From assembly GCA_028140795.1 (NCBI GenBank), contig JAOIOW010000001.1, positions 212,466 through 276,465 of the forward strand: a stretch of 64,000 nucleotides of DNA, read 5' to 3'. The notes beneath the pieces were generated by a model. That model had not been told where the DNA came from. It did no database searches and was given only the letters and a program-made list of their open reading frames with translations. Of the stretch, positions 10,919 to 21,210 are shown one piece after another. Source of the stretch: Fidelibacterota bacterium (GTDB taxonomy: Bacteria > Fidelibacterota > Marinisomatia > Marinisomatales > Marinisomataceae). The translations under genes and the position numbers were made by a program. Each line of letters starts with the position of its first letter. Position 1 is the first letter of the stretch.

Positions 10919-11531
10919 GGCTACTTGCAACCCTATCTACTTTCTTCAAAGCATCTTCAATTTTTTGTGTTCCTATTTCAATGCTTTCATTTTTATTAAA
11001 GTATAACGGCTCTCCATAAACTACACGCATTTTGGAAAATGGTTTACTGAGATAAAACGTGTGCCAGTTTTTAAACTTCCAGCTATTTTTAACATCAACA
11101 ATTAATGGAATAATTGGCTTACCAGAATTTTGAGATAAAATTAAAGCGCCAGGTTTGACTTTATGTTCAGGTCCAGTTGGACCATCTGGGGTAATGATAA
11201 TTTTAGCATCAATATTTTCTTCAAAAAAATCACTTATATTCTTTATAGCCTCTTTACCACCTTTCTTGCTTGATCCTCTAAAAAATTTATATCCAAAGCT
11301 TTTTGCTATTCTTGTAATAAGATCACCATCTCTGCTTTGACTAACTAGTGCGAAATATCCTTTGTGTTTCATATGTTCCATCAAACCTAAAACCTTGCCA
11401 TGCCAAGAAACTAAAATAAATGAATCCAGGTTTTCTATGTTGCTTTCCCCAATAACTTTGGTTTTATTAAATCGATAGGATAATAATATTATTAAATATA
11501 AAATTTTTGCTTTAAAGAATGTTTTAATCAT
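10911..11531 (-). CDS. Lysophospholipid acyltransferase family protein (DUF374-like)
   Basis: ALVSQSRDGDLITRIAKSFGYKFFRGSSKKGG; ITPDGPTGPEHKVKPGAL. Confidence 0.88.
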   Translation of the reverse strand: MIKTFFKAKILYLIILLSYRFNKTKVIGESNIENLDSFILVSWHGKVLGLMEHMKHKGYFALVSQSRDGDLITRIAKSFGYKFFRGSSKKGGKEAIKNISDFFEENIDAKIIITPDGPTGPEHKVKPGALILSQNSGKPIIPLIVDVKNSWKFKNWHTFYLSKPFSKMRVVYGEPLYFNKNESIEIGTQKIEDALKKVDRVASSHE

Positions 11532-12627
11532 ATATATAGCGCGCAGCAGAGGCATACGGGTTTTCATTGGTTTTTAACTTCTCAATTAATCTGTTATACT
11601 TTTTAACAACAATATTACGATTTTCATTTTTTAACAAACTATCAACCCCGTCTGCAAGGTTTTTTGCAGACATTTGATTTTGAAGGTATTCATCTACAAT
11701 CCTGTCTTCAGCAATTAAGTTTGCTAAAGAAAGATATTTTACTTTAGATAGCATTTGAGCCAAAATCCATGTTGGAAATGATAGCTTATAACAAACTACC
11801 ATAGGACATTTTAACATTGCTGTTTCTAAAGTAGCAGTGCCCGAGCAAACAACAGCAGCATCTGCTACACCAATTGCTTCATATTGGTTTTGTCTAATTT
11901 TAATAACGTCCACATCTGAGTTTATCTTGACATTATCTCCTTCAAGCAAAACAAAACTTAAATTTTGATGTTGTTTTTGAAGTATTTGCACTGTTTTTTC
12001 AAAAATTCTCCAATGTCTTCGGATTTCAATTGATCTGCTGCCAGGCATTAGCACAATGATTTTGTTTTCTTCTGGAATGCCATGTTTTTCGCAAAATGAC
12101 ACCCTATTAAAAGCTAGATTGCTTAACTCCGAAAGAGGGTGTCCTGCATAGTGTACAGATATGTTTTTTTCGGAAAACCATTTTTGCTCAAAAGGTATAA
12201 TGCTAATTAATTTTTTACAGCAGTGCTGTAATGTTTTAATTCGCGATTCTTTCCACGCCCAAACCTGAGGTAAAATGAAATATGTTATATCGATGTTTAG
12301 GGTGCTAAGTTTTTTTGCCAGTCTTAAGTTAAACCCTGGATAATCAATTAGGATTACTTTATCAGGGTTTATTTTTTTTATTTCATTAACTGTATTGTTA
12401 AATATTTTTTTAATTCTTGAATAGTGCTTTACTACCTCAAAAATACCAATGACATTTAAATTTTTAATGTGCTCTGTAAGCTGCAACCCTTCTCTTTGCA
12501 TTCTGTTGCCACCAATTCCAAAAAATTCGGCTTTTGGATTAATCTGCTTTATAGATGCTATGAGCTTAGCGCCGTGAAGATCACCAGAGTCTTCACCTGA
12601 AATAATAAAAATTTTTTCTTTACTCAT
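11524..12627 (-). CDS. lpxB: Lipid-A-disaccharide synthase
   Basis: IFIISGEDSGDLHGAKLI; VLIDYPGFNLRLAKK; LPQVWAWKESRIKTL. Confidence 0.96.
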   Translation of the reverse strand: MSKEKIFIISGEDSGDLHGAKLIASIKQINPKAEFFGIGGNRMQREGLQLTEHIKNLNVIGIFEVVKHYSRIKKIFNNTVNEIKKINPDKVILIDYPGFNLRLAKKLSTLNIDITYFILPQVWAWKESRIKTLQHCCKKLISIIPFEQKWFSEKNISVHYAGHPLSELSNLAFNRVSFCEKHGIPEENKIIVLMPGSRSIEIRRHWRIFEKTVQILQKQHQNLSFVLLEGDNVKINSDVDVIKIRQNQYEAIGVADAAVVCSGTATLETAMLKCPMVVCYKLSFPTWILAQMLSKVKYLSLANLIAEDRIVDEYLQNQMSAKNLADGVDSLLKNENRNIVVKKYNRLIEKLKTNENPYASAARYIYD

Positions 12628-13603
12628 TTAAAAATATTTTACTTTCTATTTGCAGTGCTATTTCTAATGCTTTTGCTCCAGCCTGCCCATCAACATTTGG
12701 CTTAGATCTTGTGTTTATGCAATGAACAAAGTCATTGATTTCTTCAAGTAAAGCATCCTTATTTTCTGGTACAAATTTTTCATAATAAAGTGTTTTTACA
12801 CCTGAGTTGGTCTCAACTTCTTGCGACCTTAATTTTTCAGAAAACATATTATGATGCTCTAGGCCATATAGTTCAATTTGAGGAATCATTAAGTCTGTAA
12901 TGCTGTAAAAATTTTTTTGATATGTTCGTATTTTTCTAACATAATTTTGAGAGATTCTACTCGATTTTAAGTTCGCAACAACACCATTTTTAAATTTTAT
13001 ATGCGCGTGCGCTAAATCGACAGTGTTGCTCATCATTTTTGCTCCGCTTGCTTGAACACTTTCTAGCGGGCTATCAACCATCTCTAAAATTAAGTCAATA
13101 TCGTGCACCATTAGATCTAGCACAACGGGGACCTCAGTTCCTCTTGCTTGAAATGGCGCAAGTCTTTCAATTTCAATATAGTGTGGATTGTCAACCAACT
13201 CTTTAAGCCTATTAATTGTGGGATTAAATCGTTCAATATGACCAACCTGAATAATACACCCATTTTCTTTTGCAAGGCTAATTAGGGACGAAGCCTCTTC
13301 AACTGTGTTTGTTATGGGTTTTTCAATAAATACATCTTTTTTATGATCCAAAAATTTTTTGGCAATGTCAAAATGTGTATTTGTGGGTGTAACTATGTGT
13401 ACTGCCTCGCAGGAGGAAATTGTTTCTTCGATGCTTTGCAACGCATTTACAGAAAATTCACTACATATATTTTTTAGAGATTCAGTGTTGATATCAAAGA
13501 CACCAACAAGTTCGACACCACTGTGATTTGATAGGTGTTTTATGTGATGTTTACCAAGATGGCCTGCGCCAACAACACCAATTTTAGGTTTTTTATCGCT
13601 CAT
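12620..13603 (-). CDS. Gfo/Idh/MocA family oxidoreductase (GnnA-like by context)
   Basis: GVVGAGHLGKHHIKHL; EKPITN; QVGHIERFNPTINRLKEL; VVLDLMVHDIDLIL; inside the lpxB operon. Confidence 0.88.
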   Translation of the reverse strand: MSDKKPKIGVVGAGHLGKHHIKHLSNHSGVELVGVFDINTESLKNICSEFSVNALQSIEETISSCEAVHIVTPTNTHFDIAKKFLDHKKDVFIEKPITNTVEEASSLISLAKENGCIIQVGHIERFNPTINRLKELVDNPHYIEIERLAPFQARGTEVPVVLDLMVHDIDLILEMVDSPLESVQASGAKMMSNTVDLAHAHIKFKNGVVANLKSSRISQNYVRKIRTYQKNFYSITDLMIPQIELYGLEHHNMFSEKLRSQEVETNSGVKTLYYEKFVPENKDALLEEINDFVHCINTRSKPNVDGQAGAKALEIALQIESKIFLNE

Positions 13604-14691
13604 TGTCCTTTAATGAAGTATGCAATATCTCCTTCTTGCATAATATAGTCTCTTCCAACCATTTTCACCAAGCCCATTGTCTTCAATTCGTTAATTTTTT
13701 CCTTATTGTTCATTGCATCATCGAATGTATAAATTTCTGCTTTAATGAATTTGGTTGCGAAATCTGTATGAATTTCTCCAGCAGCTTCAACAGCTTGAGA
13801 ACCCTTTTTCATTGTCCACGCACGTACTTCTTTTTCGCCGCAAGTGAAAAAAGTCTCGAGCCCTAAAGTGCTATAAGCTTCTTTTATAAGTGCATCAAGC
13901 CCACTTTCTTTAATTCCATAGTCTTCAAGAATTAGTTTTTTTTCTTCTTCATTAAAATCAGCCATTTCCGATTCTAGTTTTCCATTAATTTTAATTAATG
14001 AAGATTTATTTTTGTTTGCAACCTCGACTGCGCTTTGAAACAAGCCAGAATCTTCTGTATTATCATCAATATTGGCAACATATATCATGGGCTTATCTGT
14101 TAAAAGAAAAAGGTTTTTTATTACAGGATCTTCTTTTGAGTTTCTTTCAAAAGAGCGAGCGGCGAGACCATTGTTCATATGATTTAAAAGGTTTGTTAAA
14201 ACCTCTTCTGCCAACCTTCCTTCTGGTTTGTTAGCCTTAATAAGTTTAACATTTTTTTCAAGACTTCTTTCAATTGTTTTTATATCTGCTAGTATGAGCT
14301 CAGTATTGATAATTTCCATATCATCCAAAGGATCGACTCTACTTTCCACATGCGTAATATTATCATCATTAAAAAAACGAACAACCTGAATAATTACATT
14401 AACAGATCTAATCTGCGATAGAAATTGATTCCCCAAGCCTTCACCCTGGTGTGCGTTTTTAACTAAACCAGCAATATCAATAAATTCAACAGTATTGTGA
14501 ATTGTTTTTTCAGGATTGAATATTTTTGTAAGCTTTTCAAGCCTTTCATCAGGAACTTCCACAATTCCAGTATTCGGTTCAATAGTACAAAATGGATAAT
14601 TTTCTGCAGCAATATTATTTTTGCTTAATGCATTAAATAGGGTTGATTTACCCACATTTGGCAGTCCCACAAATCCACAGTTTAAATTCAT
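13600..14691 (-). CDS. ychF: Redox-regulated ATPase YchF
   Basis: CGFVGLPNVGKSTLFNALS; VEFIDIAGLVKNAHQGEGLGNQFL. Confidence 0.97.
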   Translation of the reverse strand: MNLNCGFVGLPNVGKSTLFNALSKNNIAAENYPFCTIEPNTGIVEVPDERLEKLTKIFNPEKTIHNTVEFIDIAGLVKNAHQGEGLGNQFLSQIRSVNVIIQVVRFFNDDNITHVESRVDPLDDMEIINTELILADIKTIERSLEKNVKLIKANKPEGRLAEEVLTNLLNHMNNGLAARSFERNSKEDPVIKNLFLLTDKPMIYVANIDDNTEDSGLFQSAVEVANKNKSSLIKINGKLESEMADFNEEEKKLILEDYGIKESGLDALIKEAYSTLGLETFFTCGEKEVRAWTMKKGSQAVEAAGEIHTDFATKFIKAEIYTFDDAMNNKEKINELKTMGLVKMVGRDYIMQEGDIAYFIKGQ

Positions 14692-14741
14692 TGTGAGAAT
14701 ATAATACTTAATTGGATGAGTATTTATTAAATTGAAATCTT

Positions 14742-15521
14742 ATGGAAAATAAATGGGCTATTATATTAGGATGTTCAACAGGACATGGAGCAGCGATCGC
14801 AAAACAGTTAGCGACAGAAGGGTATGGTATTATTGGCTTTCATTTAGATAGAGGGTCTATCAAAAAAGACGCCGCCCGCCTACAAGAAGAAATAGCCTCT
14901 TTGAACAGTAACAGAGTAAAGTTTTGGAACGAAAATGCCGCTGATAAAGAGGTTATGTTTTCGAAAATGGAAGAAATCAAAACCATCCTTGATAACGGAA
15001 AGGTAAAGCTACTTATGCATTCCATTGCATTTGGAAGTACAACCAATTTCTTTAATCCAACCCCAGTAAGACAAAGGCAAATGGACATGACCCAACATGT
15101 CATGGCTCATTGTTTGATATATTGGACACAAGCTTTATTGGAAAATAATCTTCTAACATCAGGTTCAAGAATCCTAGGCTTAACCAGTGAAGGAAGCTAT
15201 AAAGCAATGGAGGGGTACGGCCCCGTAGGGGTTGCGAAAGCTTCTTTGGAGGCTGTAGTTCGACAAATTGGATGGGAGCTTGGAAGCCAAGGAATTACGG
15301 CAAACACTATTCAAGCTGGCATTACACCAACAAGAGCATTAACAAAGATATCAACAGACTGGGAAAATTGGGTTGAAAGAACGAAAGAAAGAAACCCGAT
15401 GAAAAGAGTTACTACGCCTGAAGACGTAGCAGGATTAGTTTCATTATTGTTAAATGATAAAGCAGACTTTGTGAATTGTTCTACTATTTTTTGTGATGGT
15501 GGAGAGCACCGTTCCCTTTAG
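14742..15521 (+). CDS. SDR family oxidoreductase, enoyl-ACP reductase-like
   Basis: ILGCSTGHGAAIAKQL; YGPVGVAKASLEAVVRQIGWELGSQGITANTIQAG resembles FabI. Confidence 0.8.
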   Translation: MENKWAIILGCSTGHGAAIAKQLATEGYGIIGFHLDRGSIKKDAARLQEEIASLNSNRVKFWNENAADKEVMFSKMEEIKTILDNGKVKLLMHSIAFGSTTNFFNPTPVRQRQMDMTQHVMAHCLIYWTQALLENNLLTSGSRILGLTSEGSYKAMEGYGPVGVAKASLEAVVRQIGWELGSQGITANTIQAGITPTRALTKISTDWENWVERTKERNPMKRVTTPEDVAGLVSLLLNDKADFVNCSTIFCDGGEHRSL

Positions 15522-15667
15522 TTTTTTTTAAAGATTTCGAACAAAACAAGACTAAAACCCTTTTTTAATAGCGCTATGCCGTTGGCTATTAACTGCATAC
15601 CATTCGTAGCTTTTGTTGCTTTCTTGCTTTTAATATCACGTTGAATTTTTTTAATATTTTTTATCAT
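15518..15667 (-). CDS. Small 49-aa protein, translationally coupled to yqgE
   Basis: Reverse strand: MIKNIKKIQRDIKSKKATKATNGMQLIANGIALLKKGFSLVLFEIFKKN*; ATG overlaps the yqgE TGA (ATGA). Absent from the ORF track (below its length cutoff). Confidence 0.65.
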   Translation of the reverse strand: MIKNIKKIQRDIKSKKATKATNGMQLIANGIALLKKGFSLVLFEIFKKN

Positions 15668-16209
15668 GATATTCCACTTGTCCCAACAAATCCATAATTA
15701 TCTAGACCAAACATATGAATTAGTTCATTCCATAAATCTTTCGGGGAAGATTTAAAAATAGAGTCACTATATTCTTGGATTAGCCAATCTCCCCTTTCAA
15801 TTTCTTCCTGTAGCTGGTTTTTCTCCCAAGCAGCGTGACCGAAAATAAGCTTTGTATCCTTTGGTGTTTCCTCATTGAACAATATTTCTTGTATAAGATC
15901 CAAGTCTGTGGATAATTCAATTTTTTCAGCAAAATCGTCAGATCTACCAGTATTTTTTTGAACAATACAGGCTTCATTCAACCCGACAGGTCCTCCAAAA
16001 AAAAATTTTTCGGATTCATTTATAATATCTTCAAATATTTTATTTTTAATCCCAGAACTAATAATCTTCATTTGGCTAATTGGCTTATTTACTATAATAC
16101 CCATTGTACCATTTGTGTCATCTTCGCAAATGAAAATCACGCTTTTTGCGAAGTAAGGATCGACCATGTTTGGCATTGAAATCAACAGTTTATTTTTTAG
16201 ACTTTTCAT
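15664..16209 (-). CDS. YqgE/AlgH family protein
   Basis: LLISMPNMVDPYFAKSVIFICEDDTNGTMGIIVNKPI; FGHAAWEKNQLQEEI. Confidence 0.93.
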   Translation of the reverse strand: MKSLKNKLLISMPNMVDPYFAKSVIFICEDDTNGTMGIIVNKPISQMKIISSGIKNKIFEDIINESEKFFFGGPVGLNEACIVQKNTGRSDDFAEKIELSTDLDLIQEILFNEETPKDTKLIFGHAAWEKNQLQEEIERGDWLIQEYSDSIFKSSPKDLWNELIHMFGLDNYGFVGTSGIS

Positions 16210-16290
16210 TTTTTATTTGTTAAAACATAAATCCTTTTTTGAATCATATCCAGAGTTAAGTAAGTTATAAGTCAAATTTTTACAATAAAT

Positions 16291-19104
16291 ATGAAAAATA
16301 AGTTAAAAATACGTGGCGCTAGACAACACAATTTGAAAGATATTGCTGTTGATATTGAAAAAAATAAATTAGTAGTTATCACAGGGCCATCTGGCTCTGG
16401 TAAGTCATCACTGGCTTTTGATACAATTTATGCTGAAGGGCAGAGAAGATACGTCGAATCTCTTTCAGCATATGCAAGACAATTTCTTGATCTAATGGAA
16501 AAACCTGATGTTGATACAATCGAAGGTCTATCTCCAGCAATATCAATTGAACAAAAAACAGGTTCACGCAATCCAAGATCTACCGTTGGTACAATTACAG
16601 AAATTCACGACTATTTAAGATTGCTTTATGCTAGTATAGGACAGCCGCATTGTTGGGAATGTTCAAGACCAATTACAAGACAATCCCCAGAACAAATAGT
16701 AGAACAAATTTTAAAATCTCACAAAGGAGAAAAAGCATATATATTATCTCCAGTAGTTCAAGGCAGAAAAGGAGAACATAAAACGGTTCTTGAAGAATTA
16801 AAAAAGAAGGGATTTCTCAGGGCAAGAATAGATAAAGAAATTGTATCTATAAGAAAAATACCTTCACTAGAAAAAAATAAAAACCACAACATAGACGTTC
16901 TAGTCGATAGAGTCCTAGTTGAAAAAGATATTAAATCGAGGCTCTTAGAATCTGTTGAGTTGGCGCTAAGTATGGGCAATGGAATTTGCGTAATAAATAT
17001 TAATAGTAAAGAAGACTACTTATTTAGCGAACATTTTGCATGCGCTTATCACCCCTATGTTATGATGACTGATTTGACACCAAGAATGTTTTCCTTTAAT
17101 TCTCCATATGGTGCTTGCCAACAATGTGATGGATTAGGATATATAACAGAGATAGATCCAAATCTTGTCGTTCCAGATACCAAAAAATCTCTAATACAGG
17201 AAGCAATTAAACCTATTGGAAGTCAACCTAAAGGATTTCATGGCAGCAAGCTAAGAGCGCTTGCACGAGAATTTGATTTATCGTTCTCAAAACCTTGGAA
17301 CAAGCTCTCAAAAGAAATAAGAACAATTTTATTATATGGTTTAAGTGGAAAAAAAATTAATGTGGATTATAATAGCTCTAACTTTTCTGGAACATATAAA
17401 GGAAAATGGGAGGGGGTTATTCCTGAGCTTCAAAGAAGGTATAAGCAAACCCAGTCGTTTGGAATAAGAAGATGGATTGAAAGCTTTATGAGCACAAGGG
17501 TTTGTGATGGCTGTAAAGGAAAAAGACTTAAAGACTCTTCATTAAATGTAAAGGTCGGTTCAATTAACATTGGAGAGGTATGTTCAAAAAATATTTCTGA
17601 CACATTAGAATTTTTTGAAAAACTTGAATTGACAGAAAGTCAAAATGAAATAGCAGGAGGAATTTTAAATGAGACCAAAAAAAGACTCAGCTTCCTCATT
17701 AATGTTGGCTTGAATTATTTAACACTTGATAGAGCTTCCCGCACACTTTCCGGTGGGGAGGCTCAAAGAATTAGGCTAGCGTCTCAGGTTGGTTCACAAT
17801 TGACTGGAGTGTTGTATGTGTTGGATGAACCGTCCATTGGTTTACACCCCAGAGATAATGATAGACTGCTTGATACTTTAAAATCACTTAAAGAAATCGG
17901 TAACACAGTAATAGTGGTTGAGCACGATTTAGATACTATAGAATCAGCTGATCAAATTATTGATATGGGGCCAAAGGCTGGATTTCATGGCGGAGAAGTT
18001 GTTTTTTCAGGCAAGCTAGAACAAATAACAAAACATAAAAAAAGCTTAACAGGTAAATATTTATCAGGAGAAAAATTTATTTCTTTACCAAATTATAGAA
18101 CTACAACCTTTGATCATTTTTCAATTATTGGCGCTTCTGGCAATAATTTGAAAAACGTAGATGTCAGTTTTCCATATGAGAGGCTCATTGCTATTACAGG
18201 TGTATCAGGAAGTGGGAAAAGCTCTCTGATTAATCAAACCCTCTATCCAGCGCTATCTAACATGGTGAATTTTGGTGTAAAAGACATGCTTCCATTTAAA
18301 AATCTTGTAAGAACAGATAAAATTGAAAGAGTGATAAATGTAGATCAAAAACCAATTGGTAAAACCCCAAGATCTAACCCCGCTACTTATACTGGAATTT
18401 TTACTCATATTAGAGATTTATTTGCGCAAACCAGGGAAGCAAAAATAAGGGGTTATAAGATTGGAAGGTTTTCTTTTAATGTAAAAGGTGGTAGATGTGA
18501 ATCCTGTCAAGGAGCAGGCATTATAAAAATTGAAATGAATTTTTTGCCAGATGTTTATGTTAATTGCGACGATTGTAATGGTAAAAGGTATAACAAAGAA
18601 ACCTTACAAATTGAATATAAAAATAAAAACATTGATGATATATTAAATATGTCAGTAGAAGATGCTAGAGTATTTTTTAAAAACATACAGCCTATTAAAA
18701 AAAGATTGGACACATTACATGATGTTGGTTTGGGATATATAAAGTTGGGACAACAGGCTACAACTCTTTCTGGCGGAGAGGCACAAAGAATTAAACTTTC
18801 TACTGAACTATCAAAAACAAGCACAAAAAATACCGTATATTTTCTTGATGAGCCAACAACAGGATTACATGTTGATGATATTCAAATGTTATTATCTGTT
18901 TTACAAAAACTTGTAGATCAAGGTAATACTATCATTGTAATCGAACATAATTTGGATGTAGTGAAATGCGCTGATTGGGTTATTGATCTCGGACCAGAGG
19001 GTGGAGAAGGTGGTGGAACAGTTGTTGCTCAAGGAACAGTGGAAGAGATATCTAGAAACAAAAGCTCAATTACAGGAAAATTTCTTAAAAAAGTTCTAAA
19101 ATAA
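16291..19104 (+). CDS. uvrA: Excinuclease ABC subunit A
   Basis: IRGARQHNLKDIAVDIEKNKLVVITGPSGSGKSSLAFDT; two ABC domains and zinc motifs. Confidence 0.98.
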   Translation: MKNKLKIRGARQHNLKDIAVDIEKNKLVVITGPSGSGKSSLAFDTIYAEGQRRYVESLSAYARQFLDLMEKPDVDTIEGLSPAISIEQKTGSRNPRSTVGTITEIHDYLRLLYASIGQPHCWECSRPITRQSPEQIVEQILKSHKGEKAYILSPVVQGRKGEHKTVLEELKKKGFLRARIDKEIVSIRKIPSLEKNKNHNIDVLVDRVLVEKDIKSRLLESVELALSMGNGICVININSKEDYLFSEHFACAYHPYVMMTDLTPRMFSFNSPYGACQQCDGLGYITEIDPNLVVPDTKKSLIQEAIKPIGSQPKGFHGSKLRALAREFDLSFSKPWNKLSKEIRTILLYGLSGKKINVDYNSSNFSGTYKGKWEGVIPELQRRYKQTQSFGIRRWIESFMSTRVCDGCKGKRLKDSSLNVKVGSINIGEVCSKNISDTLEFFEKLELTESQNEIAGGILNETKKRLSFLINVGLNYLTLDRASRTLSGGEAQRIRLASQVGSQLTGVLYVLDEPSIGLHPRDNDRLLDTLKSLKEIGNTVIVVEHDLDTIESADQIIDMGPKAGFHGGEVVFSGKLEQITKHKKSLTGKYLSGEKFISLPNYRTTTFDHFSIIGASGNNLKNVDVSFPYERLIAITGVSGSGKSSLINQTLYPALSNMVNFGVKDMLPFKNLVRTDKIERVINVDQKPIGKTPRSNPATYTGIFTHIRDLFAQTREAKIRGYKIGRFSFNVKGGRCESCQGAGIIKIEMNFLPDVYVNCDDCNGKRYNKETLQIEYKNKNIDDILNMSVEDARVFFKNIQPIKKRLDTLHDVGLGYIKLGQQATTLSGGEAQRIKLSTELSKTSTKNTVYFLDEPTTGLHVDDIQMLLSVLQKLVDQGNTIIVIEHNLDVVKCADWVIDLGPEGGEGGGTVVAQGTVEEISRNKSSITGKFLKKVLK

Positions 19105-19145
19105 TTTTTTGGATAACGGGCATTCCCTATTTATCTTAGTATATC

Positions 19146-20138
19146 GTGACCGATGAACAAAAAATAGTTATATCTTCGAACGAAGAAAAAAATTTTGATA
19201 AACAAATCAGACCAAATCTTTTTGATGATTTCATTGGGCAAGCATCCATTGTTAAATCTTTAAAAACTTATATAACCGCAGCAAAACAAAGAGGGGAAGC
19301 ATTAGACCATATACTTTTATATGGCCCCCCAGGACTTGGGAAGACAACACTTTCAAATATTATTGCCACAGAGCTTGAAAAAGGGTTTTTATCTACTTCG
19401 GGTCCAGTTATATCAATACCAGGAGACCTTTCAGGAATGTTGACCAATCTTCAAGATAGAGATGTGTTTTTCATAGATGAAATACATAGAGTTAATACTA
19501 CAGTTGAAGAATACCTTTATTCTGCAATGGAAGATTTTAAAATTGATATTTTAATAGACTCAGGACCCAATGCAAGAACAGTAAGGATTGACTTAGAGCC
19601 GTTTACGTTAGTTGGTGCAACAACCAGACTAGGAAATATTTCTACACCGATGCGAGATAGATTTGGTGCAATTTTTAGATTGGATTTTTACCAAAAAAAC
19701 GAAATCTTCAAAATATTAAAAAGAACAGCATCGATTTTAGAAATGAGTGTACAAGATGATGCGTTGATAGAAATAGCAGGAAGATCAAGAGGAACACCAC
19801 GAATAGCCAATAGGGTTTTAAAAAGAGTTAGAGATTTTGCTCAGGTAAAAAATGTCAAAGAAATTAAGGTTGAAGATGCTAGGAGCTCACTTGATAGTAT
19901 TGGTATTGATGAAAATGGATTAGAAAACATGGATCGTAAAATTTTAAAAAATCTTATTGTTAATTATAACGGTGGACCAACAGGTGGAAAATCATTAGCA
20001 ATCTCAATTAACGAAGATATTCAAACAATTGAAGATGTTTATGAACCTTATCTAATTAAAGAAGGTTTCATTGAAAGAACCTCTAGAGGAAGAATTGCGA
20101 CTGATAAAGCCTATGCTTTATTTGATTTAAAAAAATAA
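19146..20138 (+). CDS. ruvB: Holliday junction branch migration helicase RuvB
   Basis: LRP-type RPNLFDDFIGQ; HILLYGPPGLGKTTLSNIIA; GTG start. Confidence 0.97.
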   Translation: MTDEQKIVISSNEEKNFDKQIRPNLFDDFIGQASIVKSLKTYITAAKQRGEALDHILLYGPPGLGKTTLSNIIATELEKGFLSTSGPVISIPGDLSGMLTNLQDRDVFFIDEIHRVNTTVEEYLYSAMEDFKIDILIDSGPNARTVRIDLEPFTLVGATTRLGNISTPMRDRFGAIFRLDFYQKNEIFKILKRTASILEMSVQDDALIEIAGRSRGTPRIANRVLKRVRDFAQVKNVKEIKVEDARSSLDSIGIDENGLENMDRKILKNLIVNYNGGPTGGKSLAISINEDIQTIEDVYEPYLIKEGFIERTSRGRIATDKAYALFDLKK

Positions 20139-20156
20139 GGAGAAAACTAAAGCTGT

Positions 20157-21209
20157 ATGATAGAAAAAAAGAAAAAGTATAAATTGAGCGATTTTAGGTA
20201 CCAATTACCAAAAAAATTTATTGCCCAAAAACCAAAACAGAAAAGAGATGGATCAAAAATGATGGTTTTGAATAGGGAAGAGCAAACCATTAAACATAAA
20301 AAGTTTTCAGACATTACAGATTATTTTCAAAAAAACGATTTATTAATTTTAAATAATACTAAAGTATTTCCAGCAAAGCTTTATGCAACCAAAGATAGGA
20401 CTGATGCAAAAGTTGAAATATTTCTTTTAAGAGAGCTCGGTGATCGTCTATGGGAGGTTCTTGTTAAACCAGCAAGAAAGGTGCGAATTGGTAATAAATT
20501 GATTTTATCTGATGGTCTTTTTTGCGACGTTATTGATAATACTGTTTCAGGCGGAAGAGTGGTAAGATTTGAGTTCGAGAAAGGCAATTTTGACGACATT
20601 TTAGATAAGCTTGGCCACCCTCCTTTGCCACCATATATTGAAAGACCAGCAACAGCTAGTGATAAAGAAAGATACCAAACAGTATATGCCGAAAAAAGAG
20701 GTGCAGTTGCAGCCCCTATTGCAGGACTTCACTTTACGCCTCAAATACTCAAAAAACTTGAAAAAAAGGGCGTGAATATTTACTACATCACTTTACATAT
20801 AGGTCTTGGAACATTTAAGCCAGTGCAGGTGGAGGATTTAAATAGGCACCATATGGACTCAGAATATTTTGAAGTTTCTCCCAGTACAGCTGTAGCAATC
20901 AATGAAGCAAAAAGAAAAAGAAGAAGAATATTTGCAGTTGGTACTTCAACTGTTAGAGCATTAGAGACTGTAAATGTTTCTGGATTTCAAATATCTCCTA
21001 AAAAAGGTTGGACAAATAAATTTATTCACCCCCCTCATGAGTTTAAAATAGTAGATGGACTGATCACAAATTTTCATCAACCAGAAAGCACGTTATTGAT
21101 GCTCACCTCGTCTTTTGGAGGATATAAATTCATAAAGGATGCATACAAAGTAGCTAAACAAAAAAACTATAGATTTTTGAGCTACGGGGACTCAATGCTG
21201 ATCACATAA
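20157..21209 (+). CDS. queA: S-adenosylmethionine:tRNA ribosyltransferase-isomerase
   Basis: FRYQLPKKFIAQKP; APIAGLHFTPQIL; ITNFHQPESTLLMLTSSFGG. Confidence 0.97.
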   Translation: MIEKKKKYKLSDFRYQLPKKFIAQKPKQKRDGSKMMVLNREEQTIKHKKFSDITDYFQKNDLLILNNTKVFPAKLYATKDRTDAKVEIFLLRELGDRLWEVLVKPARKVRIGNKLILSDGLFCDVIDNTVSGGRVVRFEFEKGNFDDILDKLGHPPLPPYIERPATASDKERYQTVYAEKRGAVAAPIAGLHFTPQILKKLEKKGVNIYYITLHIGLGTFKPVQVEDLNRHHMDSEYFEVSPSTAVAINEAKRKRRRIFAVGTSTVRALETVNVSGFQISPKKGWTNKFIHPPHEFKIVDGLITNFHQPESTLLMLTSSFGGYKFIKDAYKVAKQKNYRFLSYGDSMLIT

Positions 21210-21210
21210 A

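Noticed and set aside
15205-15235. TACGG-CC-CCGTA palindrome in the SDR gene
   Set aside because: Only 5 bp, and it overlaps the conserved active-site YGPVGVAK codons.
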